Source: an uncultured Lachnospiraceae bacterium (GTDB taxonomy: Bacteria; Bacillota; Clostridia; Lachnospirales; Lachnospiraceae). Taken from it: a DNA stretch of 8,944 bases. Positions 6,613 to 8,944 of this stretch are shown here, piece after piece. Numbering within the stretch: position 1 is the first letter of the stretch; each line of letters starts with the position of its first letter. The notes under the pieces are model-generated. The model did no database searches. It had not been told where the DNA came from and saw only the letters and a list, made by a program, of their open reading frames with translations. The position numbers were made by a program, and so were the translations under genes. The stretch covers positions 1-8,944 of the forward strand of contig CAMNWW010000075.1 in NCBI GenBank assembly GCA_946566415.1, read 5' to 3'.

Positions 6613-6645
6613 GACAGGGGAAAGGAGAGTGGATATAAGGAAGAG

Positions 6646-8016
6646 ATGGAACAATTATCGTTATTTGACGACCGCAGGGTCAGCGCGCCGCTTGCAAGCA
6701 GGCTGCGCCCAAAAGACTTAAGCGGGTTCGTGGGGCAGGAGCATCTGTTAGGCGAAGGAAAGATGCTGCGTCTTTTGATCGAAAGAGATCAAATATCATC
6801 TATGATTTTCTGGGGGCCGCCCGGCGTAGGCAAGACGACTCTGGCCAGTATTATTGCAGGGAGGACTAAAGCAGAGTTTATCAATTTCAGCGCTGTAACG
6901 AGCGGGATCAAGGAGATCAAGGAGGTCATGAACCAGGCGGAAGAGAGCCGGAGGATGGGGATACGGACAGTGGTATTTGTAGATGAGATCCATCGGTTCA
7001 ATAAAGCCCAGCAAGATGCATTTCTGCCCTTTGTGGAAAAAGGAAGCATCATCCTTATCGGGGCGACTACCGAGAATCCTTCTTTTGAAGTCAACGCCGC
7101 GCTTTTGTCCCGCTGTAAGGTATTTGTGCTGCGCAGCCTGGAACAAAAAGATATGGAAAGGCTTCTTAATAATGCCTTGAAAGATCCGGCGGGATATCAA
7201 AGCCAGAGGGTGAGGATCACGCCGGAGCAGATCACGGCGATCGCCGCATTTGCGAATGGGGACGCGAGAACAGCGCTGAACACCCTGGAGATGGCGGTCA
7301 CAAACGGAGAGATGAGCGCGGAGGCGGTCACGGTGACGGAAGAGGGGCTCGCACAATGCATCAGCCGGAAATCTCTTCTGTACGATAAAACAGGTGAGGA
7401 GCACTATAACCTGATCTCCGCGCTGCATAAGTCCATGCGCAACAGCGATCCGGACGCTGCAATCTATTGGATGTGCCGGATGCTGGAGGGCGGAGAGGAT
7501 CCGCTCTATATTGCAAGACGGCTGATCCGCTTTGCCAGCGAGGATGTGGGAATGGCGGACAGTCATGCTCTCTCGGTGGCGGTAGCGGCTTACCAGGCAT
7601 GCCATTTCCTGGGAATGCCGGAGTGCGACGTACATCTCACCCATGCGGCAGTGTATCTGGCGTCGGCGCCCAAGTCGAACGCGCTCTATCTAGCATGTGA
7701 AGCATGTAAGAAGGATGTGAAGGAGCTGAGGGCGGAACCAGTGCCCTTACAGCTGCGCAATGCTCCCACAAAGCTGATGAAAGAGCTGGACTACGGAAGA
7801 GGATATCAGTATGCTCATGACACGGAGGAAAAACTTACCCGCATGGAATGCATGCCAGAGGGCATGAAAGGAAGAAAATATTATCATCCGACAGAAGAAG
7901 GGGAAGAAAAAAGAGTGCGAAAACGCCTCAAAGAAGTGGAACAATGGAAACAGCAGGACAGTAAGGCGATGGAACTGGAGGAAGCCCCTCATATACACTC
8001 GGGGTACTTGATCTAA
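6646..8016 (+). CDS. rarA: Replication-associated recombination protein RarA (MgsA family AAA+ ATPase)
   Basis: This 456-residue AAA+ ATPase is related to eukaryotic Mgs1/WRNIP1 and to clamp loader subunits, and acts at stalled replication forks. Walker A is GPPGVGKTT (57-65), Walker B VVFVDEI (109-115), sensor 1 GATTENPSF (139-147), the arginine finger is in LLSRC (Arg156) and sensor 2 is in GDARTALNTLE (Arg208). The C-terminal tetramerisation region follows, with SEDVGMADSHAL, APKSNALY and GRKYYHPTEEGEEKRVRKRL. The N-terminus MEQLSLFDDRR resembles a beta-clamp binding motif (QLSLF), as in other RarA proteins. ATG 6646 is chosen for this and for AAGGA 4 bases upstream; longer in-frame starts add residues unlike the family. 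The last 16 residues (AMELEEAPHIHSGYLI, 441-456) and the stop lie inside a 62-base tandem repeat, so the end looks like a recent addition to the usual family end near residue 436. Confidence 0.94.
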   Translation: MEQLSLFDDRRVSAPLASRLRPKDLSGFVGQEHLLGEGKMLRLLIERDQISSMIFWGPPGVGKTTLASIIAGRTKAEFINFSAVTSGIKEIKEVMNQAEESRRMGIRTVVFVDEIHRFNKAQQDAFLPFVEKGSIILIGATTENPSFEVNAALLSRCKVFVLRSLEQKDMERLLNNALKDPAGYQSQRVRITPEQITAIAAFANGDARTALNTLEMAVTNGEMSAEAVTVTEEGLAQCISRKSLLYDKTGEEHYNLISALHKSMRNSDPDAAIYWMCRMLEGGEDPLYIARRLIRFASEDVGMADSHALSVAVAAYQACHFLGMPECDVHLTHAAVYLASAPKSNALYLACEACKKDVKELRAEPVPLQLRNAPTKLMKELDYGRGYQYAHDTEEKLTRMECMPEGMKGRKYYHPTEEGEEKRVRKRLKEVEQWKQQDSKAMELEEAPHIHSGYLI

Positions 8017-8107
8017 ATCGCCTCACGGCGATAGAACTGGAGGAAGCCCCTCGTATACACTCGGGGTACCTGATCTGAATCGCCTTACGGCGATAGAACT
8101 GGAGGAA
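7965..8107 (+). repeat. 62-base tandem repeat, 2.3 copies, spanning the rarA end and reductase RBS
   Basis: Copies lie at 7965-8026, 8027-8088 and 8089-8107 (first 19 bases only). Copies 1 and 2 differ at five positions, all transitions. Each unit begins GGCGAT, carries CTGGAGGAA (a ribosome-binding-like sequence) and CCCC...GGGG arms, and ends ATCGCC plus four bases. At each junction ATCGCC and the next GGCGAT form a 6-bp hairpin with loop TCAC or TTAC (8017-8032 and 8079-8094). Copy 1 encodes the last 16 residues and stop of rarA. Copy 2 stays open in the equivalent frame and also stops at the same place (TGA instead of TAA). The partial third copy supplies the reductase ribosome binding site. 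The units could derive from local duplication or from a dispersed intergenic element; this window cannot tell them apart. Confidence 0.9.
8101..8106 (+). promoter_or_regulatory. Reductase ribosome binding site within the partial repeat
   Basis: GGAGGA lies 4 bases before ATG 8111. The same sequence occurs in the two upstream repeat copies at 7977-7982 and 8039-8044, where no start codon follows at a usable distance, so only this copy seems to initiate a gene. Confidence 0.75.
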
Positions 8108-8110
8108 AAT

Positions 8111-8944
8111 ATGCAGAAAGTAACTTTAGGGAAAACAGGGATTACGGTAAATAAAAATGGATTCGGCGCACTTCCGATACAGAGGATTTCAGCAGAAGAA
8201 GCGGGAAAGATACTGAGGAAGGCGTACGACAACGGCGTGGATTTCTACGACACGGCGCGCCTTTATACGGACAGTGAGGAGAAGATCGGCCTGGCGCTTT
8301 CTGACGTGCGGGAGAAAATCTATATTTCATCCAAGACAGCGGCGCAGACGGCGGAGGCGTTCTGGAGGGATCTGGAGACGACTCTTGGTAATTTAAAGAC
8401 AGATTATCTGGATATCTATCAATTCCATAATCCGGCCCTCTGCCCCAAACCGGGAGATGGGACGGGACTTTATGAGGCGATGCTAAAGGCAAAGGAACAG
8501 GGAAAGATCCGTCATATCGGTATTACGAACCATCGGCTTGCTGTAGCCAAAGAAGCGGTAGAAAGCGGGCTGTACGATACCTTACAGTTTCCGTTCAGCT
8601 ATCTTTCTTCAGAGCAGGAGCAGGATCTGGTCTGCATGTGCCGCAGGGCGGATATGGGATTCATTGCAATGAAGGCGCTTTCAGGAGGGCTGATCATGAA
8701 TTCTGCGGCGGCGTATGCATTTATGCTGGAGCAGGAAGGCGTACTTCCGATCTGGGGGATCCAAAGGGAGAGAGAGTTGGATGAGTTCTTATCATACCAG
8801 GAGAAAGAGCCGGTGATGGAAGGGAAGATCAAAGAAGTCATCGAGCATGACCGGGAGGAACTTAAGGGCGAGTTCTGCAGGGGATGCGGATACTGTATGC
8901 CGTGTCCGGTAGGAATCGAGATCAATAACTGTGCAAGAATGTCG
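8111..8944 (+). CDS. Aldo/keto reductase with C-terminal 4Fe-4S cluster motif (3' end outside window)
   Basis: The reading frame is open from ATG 8111 to the window end, giving 278 visible residues (MQKVTLGKTGITVNKNGFGA at the start). The aldo/keto reductase tetrad is visible: Asp47 and Tyr52 in DFYDTARLY, Lys75 in YISSKT and His106 in YQFHNP. GKIRHIGITNH is the family strand motif, so an NAD(P)H-dependent carbonyl reduction in a TIM barrel is likely. The C-terminus carries CRGCGYCMPCPVGIEI (Cys256, Cys259, Cys262, Cys265), a 4Fe-4S ligand set found in a ferredoxin-like subgroup of this family common in anaerobes, plus Cys274 shortly after. The substrate cannot be told from sequence. The start codon and ribosome binding site directly follow the partial third copy of the 62-base repeat, so expression may depend on that element. 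It is probably the last of the visible genes co-transcribed from the glsA promoter, though a closer promoter cannot be excluded. Confidence 0.88.
   Translation, partial: MQKVTLGKTGITVNKNGFGALPIQRISAEEAGKILRKAYDNGVDFYDTARLYTDSEEKIGLALSDVREKIYISSKTAAQTAEAFWRDLETTLGNLKTDYLDIYQFHNPALCPKPGDGTGLYEAMLKAKEQGKIRHIGITNHRLAVAKEAVESGLYDTLQFPFSYLSSEQEQDLVCMCRRADMGFIAMKALSGGLIMNSAAAYAFMLEQEGVLPIWGIQRERELDEFLSYQEKEPVMEGKIKEVIEHDREELKGEFCRGCGYCMPCPVGIEINNCARMS

Noticed and set aside
6481..6645. 55-residue upstream extension of rarA overlapping the radical SAM gene
   Set aside because: The added residues are Arg-rich out-of-frame translation of the upstream gene, and the clamp-binding-like QLSLF expected at the RarA N-terminus directly follows ATG 6646.
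6796..7644. Open frame of 282 codons on the - strand inside rarA
   Set aside because: RarA is a clear AAA+ family member across this whole stretch; the antisense product is His- and Arg-rich without family features.
7965..8107. CRISPR array or riboswitch at the repeats
   Set aside because: The units are directly adjacent with no variable spacers and there are no cas genes. No known riboswitch core was recognised.

Overview
The window looks like chromosomal DNA of a Firmicutes bacterium, most likely a Lachnospiraceae (Clostridium cluster XIVa) relative. This is inferred from the style of the topoisomerase IV A-subunit tail, the strong GGAGG ribosome binding sites, the moderate GC content and the gene mix. 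Every gene is compact and intact except the two cut by the window edges. No tRNA, rRNA, CRISPR array, insertion sequence or phage gene was seen, and no gene-free stretch exceeds 300 bases.

Left block (1-4115, + strand): the 3' part of a topoisomerase IV A-subunit gene (parC) is followed after 10 bases by an HscC-type Hsp70. Next comes a J-domain-like protein with an HPE instead of HPD motif and a C-terminal membrane anchor, then an unrecognised 190-residue protein with an N-terminal membrane segment. The last three genes are tightly coupled (1-base overlap, then a Shine-Dalgarno sequence overlapping the previous stop). They look like one membrane-associated chaperone module, comparable in concept to E. 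coli HscC with DjlB/DjlC. The block ends at a GC-rich hairpin that appears to terminate transcription from both sides.

Middle (4151-4756): yqeY (GatB/YqeY domain) runs on the - strand towards that shared terminator. It is divergent from glsA. The 161-base divergent region carries a plausible promoter for each gene and a 13-base palindrome exactly midway between the two -35 boxes.

Right block (4756-8944, + strand): glutaminase (glsA, TTG start), a PflX-like radical SAM protein, the replication-associated AAA+ ATPase RarA, and an aldo/keto reductase with a C-terminal 4Fe-4S cysteine cluster that is cut by the window end. The genes are closely spaced and probably co-transcribed, although their functions have no obvious common theme. 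Between rarA and the reductase lies a 62-base tandem repeat (two full copies and a 19-base third). It supplies the last 16 codons and the stop of rarA, repeats a Shine-Dalgarno sequence in each unit, and forms a small hairpin at each unit junction.

Most of the window is ordinary housekeeping DNA. The two places that merit a second look are the HscC / HPE-type J protein / orphan membrane protein module and the RBS-bearing tandem repeat at the rarA end.
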